From Bacillota bacterium (lineage in GTDB: Bacteria > Bacillota_I > Bacilli_A > Erysipelotrichales > Erysipelotrichaceae): 10,679 nt of DNA. The stretch is taken from NCBI GenBank assembly GCA_023388035.1, contig JAEWGY010000005.1, positions 1 through 10,679 of the forward strand, read 5' to 3'. The translations under genes and the position numbers were made by a program. Of this stretch, positions 1 to 7,402 are shown in pieces (position 1 is the first letter of the stretch; each line of letters begins with the position of its first letter). The notes under the pieces were generated by a model. It was not told the origin of the DNA. It searched no databases and was given only the letters and a program-made list of their open reading frames with translations.

Positions 1-438
1 CAGGTAGCTGGTAGAAGTGGTAGAGCAAGTAAAAAGGGTAAGGTAATTATTGAAACAACCAGTCCTAATCACTATATTTTTAAGGCTATTGAGAATAATG
101 ATTATAATTATTTTTATAAAAAAGAAATGTTCTATCGCAAAATATTAGACTATCCTCCTTATAAACAAATAATTTGTATTTCATTTAAACATCGTAATAA
201 AGAAGTATTAATGAAGGATCTTAAAATTTTTACTAATCTATGTAAAGATCATAATTTTAAATTACTTTTAAATGATAATCTTATGAAATTAAATAATAGC
301 TATAATCTAAAAATATACTATTTAGCAAATAATCTTACTGAATTACTAAATTATTTTAAATTGCAACTAGCAAAATTACAAAAGGAACGAAAAATTAGTT
401 CAAGCTTTAATTTTTATATAAGCCCTAAAGGAATTTAA
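1..438 (+). CDS. priA: Primosomal protein N' (PriA helicase), C-terminal fragment
   Basis: This is the last 145 codons of a gene that begins before the window; it is open in frame 1 from base 1 and ends with TAA at 436-438. PriA is a superfamily 2 DNA helicase that reloads the replisome at stalled forks. The first residues, QVAGRSGR, are helicase motif VI (usually QVAGRAGR). They are followed by the family pattern K-G-x-V-I-I-E-T-T-x-P-x-H and, near residue 50, by the DYPPY segment seen in PriA. The C-terminal domain is Lys/Asn-rich and short, and the usual closing D-V-D-P is reduced to an ISP-like ending. The ATG at 127 is internal and is not the start. The zinc-binding and Walker motifs lie outside the window. 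Only one base separates it from rsmB. In Bacillus, def and fmt usually lie between these two genes; here they do not. Confidence 0.92.
   Translation, partial: QVAGRSGRASKKGKVIIETTSPNHYIFKAIENNDYNYFYKKEMFYRKILDYPPYKQIICISFKHRNKEVLMKDLKIFTNLCKDHNFKLLLNDNLMKLNNSYNLKIYYLANNLTELLNYFKLQLAKLQKERKISSSFNFYISPKGI
427..432 (+). promoter_or_regulatory. Shine-Dalgarno site of rsmB
   Basis: AAAGGA lies seven bases before the rsmB ATG and inside the last codons of priA. It supports the ATG at 440 as the start and suggests that rsmB is translated from a message shared with priA. Confidence 0.6.
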
Positions 439-439
439 T

Positions 440-1630
440 ATGAATATAAGAAAAATTACTTATGATATTTTAAGAGAAATTATTATTCAGCATAAATATT
501 CTAATCTTGTTTTAAAAAATGCATTAATTAAAGTACCCTTAATTAATAGAGCATTTATTTCAGAACTAACACATGGTGTGTTAAGGAATTATTTTTATCT
601 TAAAGCACAATTTAAAATGCATGTGAAAAGTCAAATTGATAAGAAACATCAAATAATCTTGATGATGGCTTATTATGAAAAACAATTTTTAAAGGCTAAG
701 GATTACTATATTGTTAATGAATATGTTAATTTAGCTAAAAATAAATCCTTAATTAATGCGATTTTAAGAAATCATTTAAATGAAATTAATAATAATTTAA
801 GTGAAGAAGAAAAAACTAATCTTCCTAATTTTATATATCAATTAGTGAAAAAACAAAATGATGAGGATTTTTTAAATGAATATCTTAAATCAATTAATAC
901 TAAACCGATTATTTATTATCATTTAAATCCCAATCTTTGCACTAAAGATAAATTATTAAAGTTAATACCGGAGATAAATTTTATTAGTCATAATATTTTT
1001 ACTGCTAATTCTAGTTTAATCGATAATGAATTTTTTAAAATGGGCTATTTTTATATTCAAGATTATAGCGCCTCAAAGATTGCTGACTTTCTTTCTTATC
1101 GCCCTAATAGTTTAATTCTTGATGCTTGCTGCGCTCCTGGTTCTAAGCTTTTTAATATTTTAGAAAAACATGATCGAAGTTTAGTTTATGGTTTAGATAA
1201 TAGTGAAACGAGACTTGAATTAGTAAAGAAAAAAGCTAATATTTTAGGCTATAAAAATTTAAATTTAATTAATCATGATGCTCGTAAACTTAGTGAATTA
1301 GATTTAGAATTCGATGAGATCTTACTAGATGTACCATGTTCTGGCCTAGGTGTTTTAGCTAGGAAATTAGATTTAAAATTTAATTTAAAACCTGAAAATT
1401 TAGATGAATTAATTAAAATTCAAGCAGAAATTTTAGATAGTGCATATGAAGTTTTAAAAAAGGATGGGTTTATCATTTATGCTACTTGTACAATCAATAA
1501 GAAAGAAAATGAGCAGCAAATAATAAAATTCATTAATAAATATAAAGACATCGAAAAAATTCAGGAAACTTATTTACATGAATCATCAGGTGATTTCTTT
1601 TATGTATGCAAACTAAGGAAAAAAGGTTAA
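440..1630 (+). CDS. rsmB: 16S rRNA m5C967 methyltransferase RsmB
   Basis: RsmB (Sun/Fmu) is a SAM-dependent enzyme that makes 5-methylcytosine at position 967 (E. coli numbering) of 16S rRNA. The 396-residue product has an N-terminal NusB-like helical domain (about 1-130), then the RsmB/NOP catalytic fold. The SAM-binding loop DACCAPGSK is at 228-236 (family form DACAAPGGK). DVPCSGLG at 297-304 carries the motif IV cysteine C300, and YATCT at 347-351 carries the nucleophile C350. IQDYSAS at 206-212 and KKENEQQ near 354-360 are also typical. It is slightly shorter than the usual 430-450 residues, through small trims rather than a missing domain. It starts 1 nt after priA and ends 9 nt before rlmN, as in the Bacillus rsmB-rlmN-prpC-prkC order. 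Assignment rests on motifs and neighbours. Confidence 0.93.
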   Translation: MNIRKITYDILREIIIQHKYSNLVLKNALIKVPLINRAFISELTHGVLRNYFYLKAQFKMHVKSQIDKKHQIILMMAYYEKQFLKAKDYYIVNEYVNLAKNKSLINAILRNHLNEINNNLSEEEKTNLPNFIYQLVKKQNDEDFLNEYLKSINTKPIIYYHLNPNLCTKDKLLKLIPEINFISHNIFTANSSLIDNEFFKMGYFYIQDYSASKIADFLSYRPNSLILDACCAPGSKLFNILEKHDRSLVYGLDNSETRLELVKKKANILGYKNLNLINHDARKLSELDLEFDEILLDVPCSGLGVLARKLDLKFNLKPENLDELIKIQAEILDSAYEVLKKDGFIIYATCTINKKENEQQIIKFINKYKDIEKIQETYLHESSGDFFYVCKLRKKG

Positions 1631-1639
1631 AATATATTT

Positions 1640-2680
1640 ATGACTTTTTCTATTTATGATTTTAATTTAACAGATTTAGAAAATGAATTAATTATTCTAG
1701 GAGAGAAAAAATACCGTGCTAAACAGATTTTTTCTTGGTTATATGAAAAAAGAGTTAGATCCTTTGATGAAATGAGTGATTTACCTAAGGATTTAATTAG
1801 TAAACTAAATGAAAGATATCATTTCAATGATTTAGAATTAGTTACGAAACAAATTTCAAAAGATGGAACTACTAAGTTTTTATATCGTTTAAAAGATGGA
1901 CATTTAATCGAAACCGTATTAATGTTTTTTGATTATGGAACATCAGTATGTATCACCAGTCAAGTTGGCTGTAATATGGCTTGTAAATTCTGTGCTAGTG
2001 GACTTTTAAAAAAGAAACGTAATCTAAGTGTAGGTGAAATGGTTAATCAAATTCTAAGTACTCAAATATACCTAGATCCTAAAAAGATTAGACTAGCTAA
2101 CTTAGTAGTAATGGGAATCGGTGAGCCCTTTGATAATTTTGATAACTTAATTAAGGCCTTAGGCATCATAAATCATCCAAAATCCCTTGCGATTGGAGCT
2201 CGCCATATGACCATTTCAACATGCGGTGTCGTTCCTAAAATTTATGACTTTGCCAATCTTGCTTTACAATATAATCTAGCGATATCACTTCATGCACCTA
2301 ATGATACTTTAAGAAGTGAAATTATGCCAATTAATAAGTTATATAATATTGATAAATTATTTGAGGCTTTAGATTATTATTCAAGAAAATCTAATAGAAG
2401 GATAACCTTAGAATATTTACTTTTAAAAGATGTTAATGACGGTGATAAGGAAGCTTATGAATTAATAAATCTAGTTAAAAATAAAAATGCTTATATTAAT
2501 TTAATACCTTATAATGAAGTTAAGGAAAATATTTATAAGAGTACAGATGAAAAAAGAGCTTTAGCCTTTTATGACATTTTAAAAAAAGCTGGTATCGGTG
2601 TTACATTAAGAGCTAAAAAAGGTGATGACATTGATGCAGCATGTGGACAATTACGAGCAAACAATGAAAGAAAAGATTGA
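1640..2680 (+). CDS. rlmN: Dual-specificity 23S rRNA A2503 / tRNA A37 C2-methyltransferase RlmN
   Basis: RlmN is a radical-SAM enzyme that methylates C2 of adenosine 2503 in 23S rRNA and A37 in some tRNAs. The product is 346 residues, the normal length. The 4Fe-4S cluster motif CNMACKFC is at 111-118 (C111, C115, C118). The second catalytic cysteine, which carries the methyl-protein intermediate, is C335 in DAACGQLR. The SAM-binding motif MGIGEP is at 158-163, and SLHAPND (216-222) and the substrate-side E91 are present. Cfr is a less likely reading because the operon setting and overall sequence are RlmN-like. W33 is encoded by TGG and the stop is TGA, showing the standard code. A purine-rich AAAAGG at 1621-1626 precedes the ATG by 13 bases, a long spacing. 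The 3' end overlaps prpC by 17 nt. Confidence 0.95.
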   Translation: MTFSIYDFNLTDLENELIILGEKKYRAKQIFSWLYEKRVRSFDEMSDLPKDLISKLNERYHFNDLELVTKQISKDGTTKFLYRLKDGHLIETVLMFFDYGTSVCITSQVGCNMACKFCASGLLKKKRNLSVGEMVNQILSTQIYLDPKKIRLANLVVMGIGEPFDNFDNLIKALGIINHPKSLAIGARHMTISTCGVVPKIYDFANLALQYNLAISLHAPNDTLRSEIMPINKLYNIDKLFEALDYYSRKSNRRITLEYLLLKDVNDGDKEAYELINLVKNKNAYINLIPYNEVKENIYKSTDEKRALAFYDILKKAGIGVTLRAKKGDDIDAACGQLRANNERKD

Positions 2681-3413
2681 AATATTAAGCATTAGTGATA
2701 AGGGTTTAGTTAGAAAGAAAAATGAAGATGCTATTAGTTATAGTTATAATCTTAATGGTGATTTAATAGCGATTATTTGTGATGGCATCGGAGGACTTAG
2801 TGCTGGTGATTTTGCATCATTATACATCAGTAGAGAACTTAGTCTTAATTTTGCGAATACATCTTTTAATAATGAAGAAGATTTGTATAACTTCTTTGAT
2901 GAGAATATTAAAAGAATCAATAGTTATATTTATAATTTATCTTTAACTAATGAAAAATTTCATGGCATTGGATCAACTCTATGTGCAATCATCGTATTTA
3001 AAAATTATCTTTATGCTTTTAATATTGGTGATAGTCGTTTATATGAATTAAAGAATGATTTAATTCAAATTAGTGAGGATCATAGTTTTGTTAATACCCT
3101 TATTAAAAAACAATTAATCACAAAAGAGGAAGCACTAAATCATCCTAAGCGTAATCTAATCACAAATGCCGTAGGAATTAATAAAAATATTAAATATGAT
3201 CGTTATAAAATTTTATTTAATGCTAAATATTACCTTCTTTCAACTGATGGCTTACATTCCTATCTTAGTCATGAAATGATTAAAAAGATTATTAGCAGTG
3301 AAAAAAAAGAACAGGATAAATTAAATGAATTACTTAAACTAGTATATCAAAACGGTGCGATTGATAATATAACCGTTGTTTTAATTATTAATAAAGGAGA
3401 TTATAATGAATAA
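2664..3413 (+). CDS. prpC: PP2C-family Ser/Thr protein phosphatase PrpC/Stp
   Basis: This PPM/PP2C metal-dependent phosphatase removes phosphate from Ser/Thr targets and usually reverses the adjacent kinase PrkC. From the ATG at 2664 it is 249 residues, the family length. The same frame stays open upstream to a GTG at 2622, but the extra 14 residues only mirror the 3' end of rlmN, and family members start about ten residues before the G-x-V-R-x-x-N-E-D motif. Visible motifs are RKKNED (17-22), CDGIGG (39-44, metal-binding D40), GIGST (101-105), NIGDSRLY (120-127), EDHS (138-141), STDGL (193-197, metal-binding D195) and GAIDNITVVL (231-240, metal-binding D234). All metal ligands are intact. 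No clear ribosome binding site precedes 2664, so translation is probably coupled to rlmN through the 17-nt overlap. It overlaps prkC by 8 nt. Confidence 0.94.
   Translation: MKEKIEILSISDKGLVRKKNEDAISYSYNLNGDLIAIICDGIGGLSAGDFASLYISRELSLNFANTSFNNEEDLYNFFDENIKRINSYIYNLSLTNEKFHGIGSTLCAIIVFKNYLYAFNIGDSRLYELKNDLIQISEDHSFVNTLIKKQLITKEEALNHPKRNLITNAVGINKNIKYDRYKILFNAKYYLLSTDGLHSYLSHEMIKKIISSEKKEQDKLNELLKLVYQNGAIDNITVVLIINKGDYNE
3393..3400 (+). promoter_or_regulatory. Shine-Dalgarno site of prkC
   Basis: AAAGGAGA lies five bases before the prkC ATG at 3406, inside the 3' end of prpC. It is one of the strongest ribosome binding sites in the window and would let prkC be translated without relying only on coupling. 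Confidence 0.7.
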
Positions 3414-5040
3414 ATTGATTGCTAATCGTTATAAACTTATCCAGAATATTGGTAGCGGTGGTATGGCTGATGTATATTTAGCCTATGATAATTTATTAAA
3501 TCGTAATGTTGCTGTTAAGATTATGAAAGGTGATCTAAGTGGTGATGATGTAGCGATTGAGCGTTTTAAAAGAGAAGCCAGTTCTATTTCCCAGCTTTAT
3601 CATCCTAATATTGTTGAAATCTATGATGTTGGTATCTTTGAGAAAAATTACTATATTGTAATGGAATACTTAGAAGGTAAAACACTTAAACAAATAATTA
3701 AAGAGCGTGGTAATTTAAATTATAAAGAAGCTGCCTTTATAATGAGACAATTAATAAGCGCAGTTTCTAAAGCTCATAAAGCAAGTATTATTCATCGTGA
3801 TATTAAAAGTCAAAATATTATTATAATGTCAGATGGTAGACTTAAAATTCTTGATTTTGGAGTAGCTTTAGCACTTAATTCAGCACAAATTACCGCAACT
3901 GATTCCATCCTTGGTTCGGTTCATTATTTAGCACCGGAAATATCAAAGGGAGCTTTGGCTGATGAGAAATCAGATATCTATGCAATGGGCATCGTCTTCT
4001 TTGAATTATTAACAGGTAAATTACCATTTACTGGTGATAATGCAGTTGGTATTGTGATTAAACATATTAAGGAAGATCTACCATTTGTTAGAGATTATAA
4101 TCCTGAAATTCCACAAGCGATTGAAAATATTATTATTAAAGCCTGTGCTAAGAATAAAAATGCAAGATATGCTAGTGCTGATAAAATGTTAGAAGATTTA
4201 AATAATGCCTTAACTAACAATAAGACTAATATCAGTAGAATCCAGTTAAAAGATAAAAAAGAGCTAATTAAAAAGAAACGAAAAAATTTCAATATTAAAC
4301 TATTTCTAATTAGTATTTGTAGTTTTTTACTAATAAGTTGTATCATAATCAGTTTTCTTTATTTAGGTGGATTTTTCACCTCTAATAATCGCAATACGAA
4401 GGTTCCTGATATTAGTAATCTAACAGTGCTTGAAGCTGATGATAAGCTTATTTCTTATAATTTATCTATTGATTTATCAGATATTAAAAGAGAACTAACT
4501 GAAAATATTCCTAAGGGTAAAATAATTTCTTTTACGCCTAAAGCTGATAGCGAAGTAGAAAAGGGCAGTAAAATTAAAGTCGTTGTATCTGATGGTATTT
4601 ATAGCATAATGAAGGATTATCGTAATCAAGATTTTAAAACTGTTAGTGATAGTATTAAATTAGAATATCCAAATTTACACATCTTATCTGAGGCTAAAGA
4701 AAATGACCAGGTCAAAGCAGGTCAGGTCTTTGCCCAAGAATTAATTGAAGCAGGAAGTCATTTTGATCCTAGTACTCCTAGTCAAATTAAATTAATTTAC
4801 CGTCCATATGATTCCATCATTATCCCCCTAAGTCTTAAAACCTTAAATATTTATGATGCTAAAGCATTCTTAGAGGAGAAGGGTTTTAAAGTCAGTCTTG
4901 AAAGACTTGATGATGCTAAATTTAGTCCTGAAGAAAAAGAAAAATTAATTCGTGATCAAGTTGTTAATACAAATCCTGAATTTGGATCTTCATATATTCA
5001 GGATGATGAACAAAAAACAATCACTCTTTATTACTATTAA
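3406..5040 (+). CDS. prkC: PASTA-domain Ser/Thr protein kinase PrkC (StkP/PknB family)
   Basis: This is a membrane-bound Hanks-type kinase of 544 residues with a cytoplasmic catalytic domain and an external sensor. Kinase parts: glycine loop IGSGGMADVY (15-24), ATP-binding lysine K38, catalytic loop HRDIKSQN (130-137, D132), DFG (150-152), an activation loop with T163 and T165, GSVHYLAPE (170-178) and DIYAMG (190-195). A Lys/Arg-rich segment (282-297) leads to one transmembrane helix at about 298-320. Outside are three PASTA-type units: a clear one at about 331-397 and two divergent ones at about 398-467 and 468-544. PASTA repeats in this family bind muropeptides or lipid II, so the kinase probably senses cell-wall state; this is family knowledge. 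The loop has S where HRDxKPxN is usual, a mild change. It pairs with prpC, and its TAA shares one base with the rsgA ATG. Confidence 0.95.
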   Translation: MNKLIANRYKLIQNIGSGGMADVYLAYDNLLNRNVAVKIMKGDLSGDDVAIERFKREASSISQLYHPNIVEIYDVGIFEKNYYIVMEYLEGKTLKQIIKERGNLNYKEAAFIMRQLISAVSKAHKASIIHRDIKSQNIIIMSDGRLKILDFGVALALNSAQITATDSILGSVHYLAPEISKGALADEKSDIYAMGIVFFELLTGKLPFTGDNAVGIVIKHIKEDLPFVRDYNPEIPQAIENIIIKACAKNKNARYASADKMLEDLNNALTNNKTNISRIQLKDKKELIKKKRKNFNIKLFLISICSFLLISCIIISFLYLGGFFTSNNRNTKVPDISNLTVLEADDKLISYNLSIDLSDIKRELTENIPKGKIISFTPKADSEVEKGSKIKVVVSDGIYSIMKDYRNQDFKTVSDSIKLEYPNLHILSEAKENDQVKAGQVFAQELIEAGSHFDPSTPSQIKLIYRPYDSIIIPLSLKTLNIYDAKAFLEEKGFKVSLERLDDAKFSPEEKEKLIRDQVVNTNPEFGSSYIQDDEQKTITLYYY

Positions 5041-5884
5041 TGAAAGCAATAGTTTCAAGAATCGCTAAAAATCGAGTTAATCTTTTATGGGATCAAAAAA
5101 ATATCAGTGCGATTTTAAGTGGAAAACTTCTAAGGACTAATAAATTAATATTAGGGGATATTGTCGAGTTTAAAAATGAACATAATCAAAATATTATTAC
5201 GAATATTTATAAAAGAAAAAATGAACTAATTAGACCAAGAGTAGCTAATATTGATCAAATTTTTATCATCATGTCTATTAAAAAACCTGACTTTGATCAT
5301 AATTTAGTTTCAAGATTAATCATTTTCTTTCAGTACTATAAGCTAGATCCGATTATTCTTATGTCTAAAATTGATTTAGCTAGTAATGCAGAAATAGATG
5401 ATATAATTAAAATTTATGAAAAAAATAAAATTAAGGTTTACCTTACTCTAAGGATGATATTAATCCTTTAAAAGCTCTTTTTAAAGATAAAATATCAATT
5501 CTTTGTGGGCAATCAGGGGTTGGTAAATCATCCCTAATTAATGCGATTGATCCTAATTTAAATTTAAAAACAAATGATATTTCTAATGCTTTAAGTAGGG
5601 GTAAGCACACTACTACACATAATGAGCTTTATGAATTAGCTGGTGGTTTAATTGGTGATACACCTGGTTTTAGTTCAATTGATATCTTTAATTTAGATAT
5701 TAATAAGGTTGCTCATGAGCTTAATTTTATCAAGGATTTTGCCTTAGAGTGCAAATTTAATGATTGTAAACATGATAAGGAAATTGATTGTAATGTTAAA
5801 AAAGCACTTAAGGCTAATAGGTTCGCAAAACCTTTATATGATAATTATCTTTATTTATTAAAAGGAGGAAAGAAAAATGTTTAA
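5040..5884 (+). pseudogene. rsgA: Ribosome small-subunit GTPase RsgA (YloQ/CpgA), split by a -1 frameshift
   Basis: RsgA is a circularly permuted GTPase that helps finish 30S subunit assembly. Frame 1 of the gene (5040-5471, 143 residues) encodes the OB-fold (about 1-65) and the G4 motif SKID (109-112), then runs to TAA after K-V-Y-L-T. The remainder continues without a stop in the -1 frame to TAA at 5882-5884. It holds G1 GQSGVGKS (5507-5530), a G2-like stretch SRGKHTTT, G3 DTPG and the zinc site C-x4-C-x-H-x5-C (5750-5791). Joining the frames near 5445-5449 gives V-Y-L-T-S-K, the expected G5 region, and a protein of about 281 residues, normal for the family. One missing base (for example a T) explains it. 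The downstream part has no ATG, GTG or TTG in frame, so it is not a separate gene. It may be a real inactivating mutation or a sequencing or assembly error. Confidence 0.9.
5861..5869 (+). promoter_or_regulatory. Strong Shine-Dalgarno site of rpe
   Basis: AAAGGAGGA lies seven bases before the rpe ATG and inside the 3' end of rsgA. It is the best match to the anti-Shine-Dalgarno consensus in the window. It could keep rpe translated even though ribosomes on rsgA would stop about 400 nt upstream at the frameshift-induced TAA. Confidence 0.8.
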
Positions 5885-6530
5885 AATACTACCATCTGTT
5901 TTAGCCTTGGATTTTAAAGATAGCAAAAAATATTTAGACTTAATTAAGGAAAATGCAGAAATTATTCATTTTGATGTAATGGACGGTCATTTCGTTTCTA
6001 ATATTTCCTTTGGACCTTCGATCATGAGTGATTTTAAGAAGGCTACGGGCTGTCTTATGGATGTCCATATTATGGTAACTAATCCTGAAAGAGTCTTAGA
6101 ATATTTCAGTAATGATAAACCAGATATCCTTACATTTCACTATGAAACTCTGAATAATGCTGATGAAATTATTGATCTTGTAAATAAAATTAAAGAAAAA
6201 GGAATTAAAGCTGGAATATCAATTAAACCTGATACTGATGTTAGGGTTTTGGATGAGATGCTTAAAATATTTGATTTAATTTTAATAATGTCAGTTGAAC
6301 CTGGAAGAGGTGGTCAGGCATTTATTGAAGATTCAATAAGTAAAATTGAATATTTAGCTAGAAAGAAAAAAGAGAATAATTATAATTATATAATTGAAGT
6401 TGATGGCGGTATTAATGATAAAACCATAGCTAAGGTGATTAATGCTGGAGCTGAGTATATTGTTGTAGGTTCTTATTTATTTAAAGATGATTTTACTGAT
6501 CGTTATCAGAAACTATTACAAATGAATTAA
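5877..6530 (+). CDS. rpe: Ribulose-phosphate 3-epimerase
   Basis: Rpe interconverts D-ribulose 5-phosphate and D-xylulose 5-phosphate in the cytosolic pentose phosphate pathway. The 217-residue product is full length for this TIM-barrel family. It has the opening PSVLALDF (6-13), HFDVMDGHFV (31-40) with metal ligands H31 and D33, DVHIMV (62-67) with H64, MSVEPGRGGQAFI (138-150) binding phosphate, and VDGGI (175-179) with D176 as catalytic acid or base and metal ligand. In MSVEPG the family usually has M-T/S-V-N/E-P-G, so it is ordinary. It overlaps the last 8 nt of rsgA and follows it as in Bacillus. There rpe is followed by thiN; that gene is absent here and truB comes next after 26 bases. 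Confidence 0.95.
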   Translation: MFKILPSVLALDFKDSKKYLDLIKENAEIIHFDVMDGHFVSNISFGPSIMSDFKKATGCLMDVHIMVTNPERVLEYFSNDKPDILTFHYETLNNADEIIDLVNKIKEKGIKAGISIKPDTDVRVLDEMLKIFDLILIMSVEPGRGGQAFIEDSISKIEYLARKKKENNYNYIIEVDGGINDKTIAKVINAGAEYIVVGSYLFKDDFTDRYQKLLQMN

Positions 6531-6555
6531 TATTCCACTATTAATTTAGTATAAT
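6527..6555 (+). promoter_or_regulatory. Putative sigma-A-type promoter before truB
   Basis: A perfect TATAAT is at 6550-6555, and TTAATA (4 of 6 matches to TTGACA) is at 6527-6532, with a 17-bp spacer. Transcription would start about 6561-6563, at or beside the second ATG of truB (6563), so the message would be leaderless. No ribosome binding site is visible in this gap, which fits. TATAAT is common by chance in DNA this AT-rich, so this is a tentative call from sequence alone. Confidence 0.4.
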
Positions 6556-6556
6556 T

Positions 6557-7402
6557 ATGTTAATGAATAATATTCTTTTAGTTTATAAAGAAAAGGGAAT
6601 GACATCCTTTGATGTTATTAGAGAACTTCGTAAATGTTTTAAAATTAAGGCTATCGGTCATTGTGGAACCCTTGATCCAAATGCTGAAGGTCTTTTAATT
6701 GTTTTATTAGGTAAGGCAACTAAACTTAGTCAATTTATCATTGATGATCATAAGGAATATCTTGCGAAAGTAAAATTAGGTATTATGACGGATAGTTTAG
6801 ATATTGATGGTAAAATCATTAAAGAAGCAAAACAAGAGATCAGTTTAGATGATTTAAAAGAGCTTTTAGCTAAATTTAAAGGTAGGCTAATCCAAAAACC
6901 ACCTATCATTTCAGCGATTAAAATAAAGGGTAAAAAGCTTTATGAATATCATCGTGAAAATAAGGAAATTAAGATTCCTGATAGGGAAGTTTATGTCTAT
7001 CATAATGAACTAATAACTTATGATAAAAATGAATTTAGTTTTAAAACTAAGGTATCTAAGGGTACTTATATCCGTTCTTTAGTTAGGGATATGTTAGAAG
7101 CAAAGAATAAATTTGGTATTTTAAGTGATCTTTTACGCATTAGTCAAGGACCTCATAATATTAATAAGGCCTATCGCTTAGATGATATTCGAAAAGGGAA
7201 TTTTAAATTACTAGATCCCTTAGAATTTATGAAGGAATATTATCATGAATATATCACTAATAAACCGGATGATATTTATAATGGTAAAAAAATTAAAATC
7301 AATAGTAATCATCAAAGATTGATTATCAGTAATGATAATAAGTTGATTGCTATTTATGAAAAAGATGGAGAATATTACCGATCGCTTAGGGGGTTATTTT
7401 GA
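6557..7402 (+). CDS. truB: tRNA pseudouridine(55) synthase TruB
   Basis: TruB converts U55 in the T-loop of tRNAs to pseudouridine. From the first ATG the product is 281 residues. Motif II, GHCGTLDPNAEGLL (34-47), contains catalytic D40. IGHCG replaces the more common VGHTG. Also visible are the QKPPIISAIK segment (113-122), KGTYIRSLVRD (168-178) and a short C-terminal PUA-like tail (about 230-281) with the IYNGKK pattern. There are two candidate starts, 6557 and 6563; the second fits the family's short N-terminus (MNNILLVYKEKGMTS) and the predicted transcription start. Neither has a Shine-Dalgarno sequence. The gene lies 26 bases after rpe and overlaps ribF by 4 nt. The truB-ribF pair is common in bacteria. 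Confidence 0.94.
   Translation: MLMNNILLVYKEKGMTSFDVIRELRKCFKIKAIGHCGTLDPNAEGLLIVLLGKATKLSQFIIDDHKEYLAKVKLGIMTDSLDIDGKIIKEAKQEISLDDLKELLAKFKGRLIQKPPIISAIKIKGKKLYEYHRENKEIKIPDREVYVYHNELITYDKNEFSFKTKVSKGTYIRSLVRDMLEAKNKFGILSDLLRISQGPHNINKAYRLDDIRKGNFKLLDPLEFMKEYYHEYITNKPDDIYNGKKIKINSNHQRLIISNDNKLIAIYEKDGEYYRSLRGLF
7388..7393 (+). promoter_or_regulatory. Shine-Dalgarno site supporting the TTG start of ribF
   Basis: AGGGGG ends five bases before the TTG at 7399 and sits inside the last codons of truB. No ATG is available near the expected N-terminus, so this site decides the choice of TTG. Confidence 0.6.

Noticed and set aside
1628..1633. TAAAAT as a -10 element giving a leaderless rlmN
   Set aside because: The spacing to the ATG is suitable, but no acceptable -35 is seen 16-18 bp upstream, and such hexamers are frequent in this AT-rich DNA.
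4095..4346. Antisense open frame opposite prkC, rich in Leu and Ile
   Set aside because: It lies wholly within the kinase and transmembrane coding sequence. Its hydrophobic look comes from the complement of Lys/Asn/Asp codons, and it has no start signals or family resemblance.
5420..5426. A-AAA-AAT, a slippery-type heptamer in rsgA, as a programmed -1 frameshift site
   Set aside because: Slipping here leads straight to TAA at 5432-5434 in the -1 frame, so it cannot join the two halves. No canonical X-XXY-YYZ heptamer in frame is found within 5435-5471.
5472..5884. Downstream half of rsgA as an independent small GTPase gene
   Set aside because: It has no ATG, GTG or TTG in frame and no ribosome binding site, and it begins in the middle of the family's G5 region. 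It is the continuation of the upstream part.
6531..6556. Terminator between rpe and truB
   Set aside because: The gap contains no G+C-rich stem followed by a T run; the only symmetry is short ATTAAT words, which are expected by chance.
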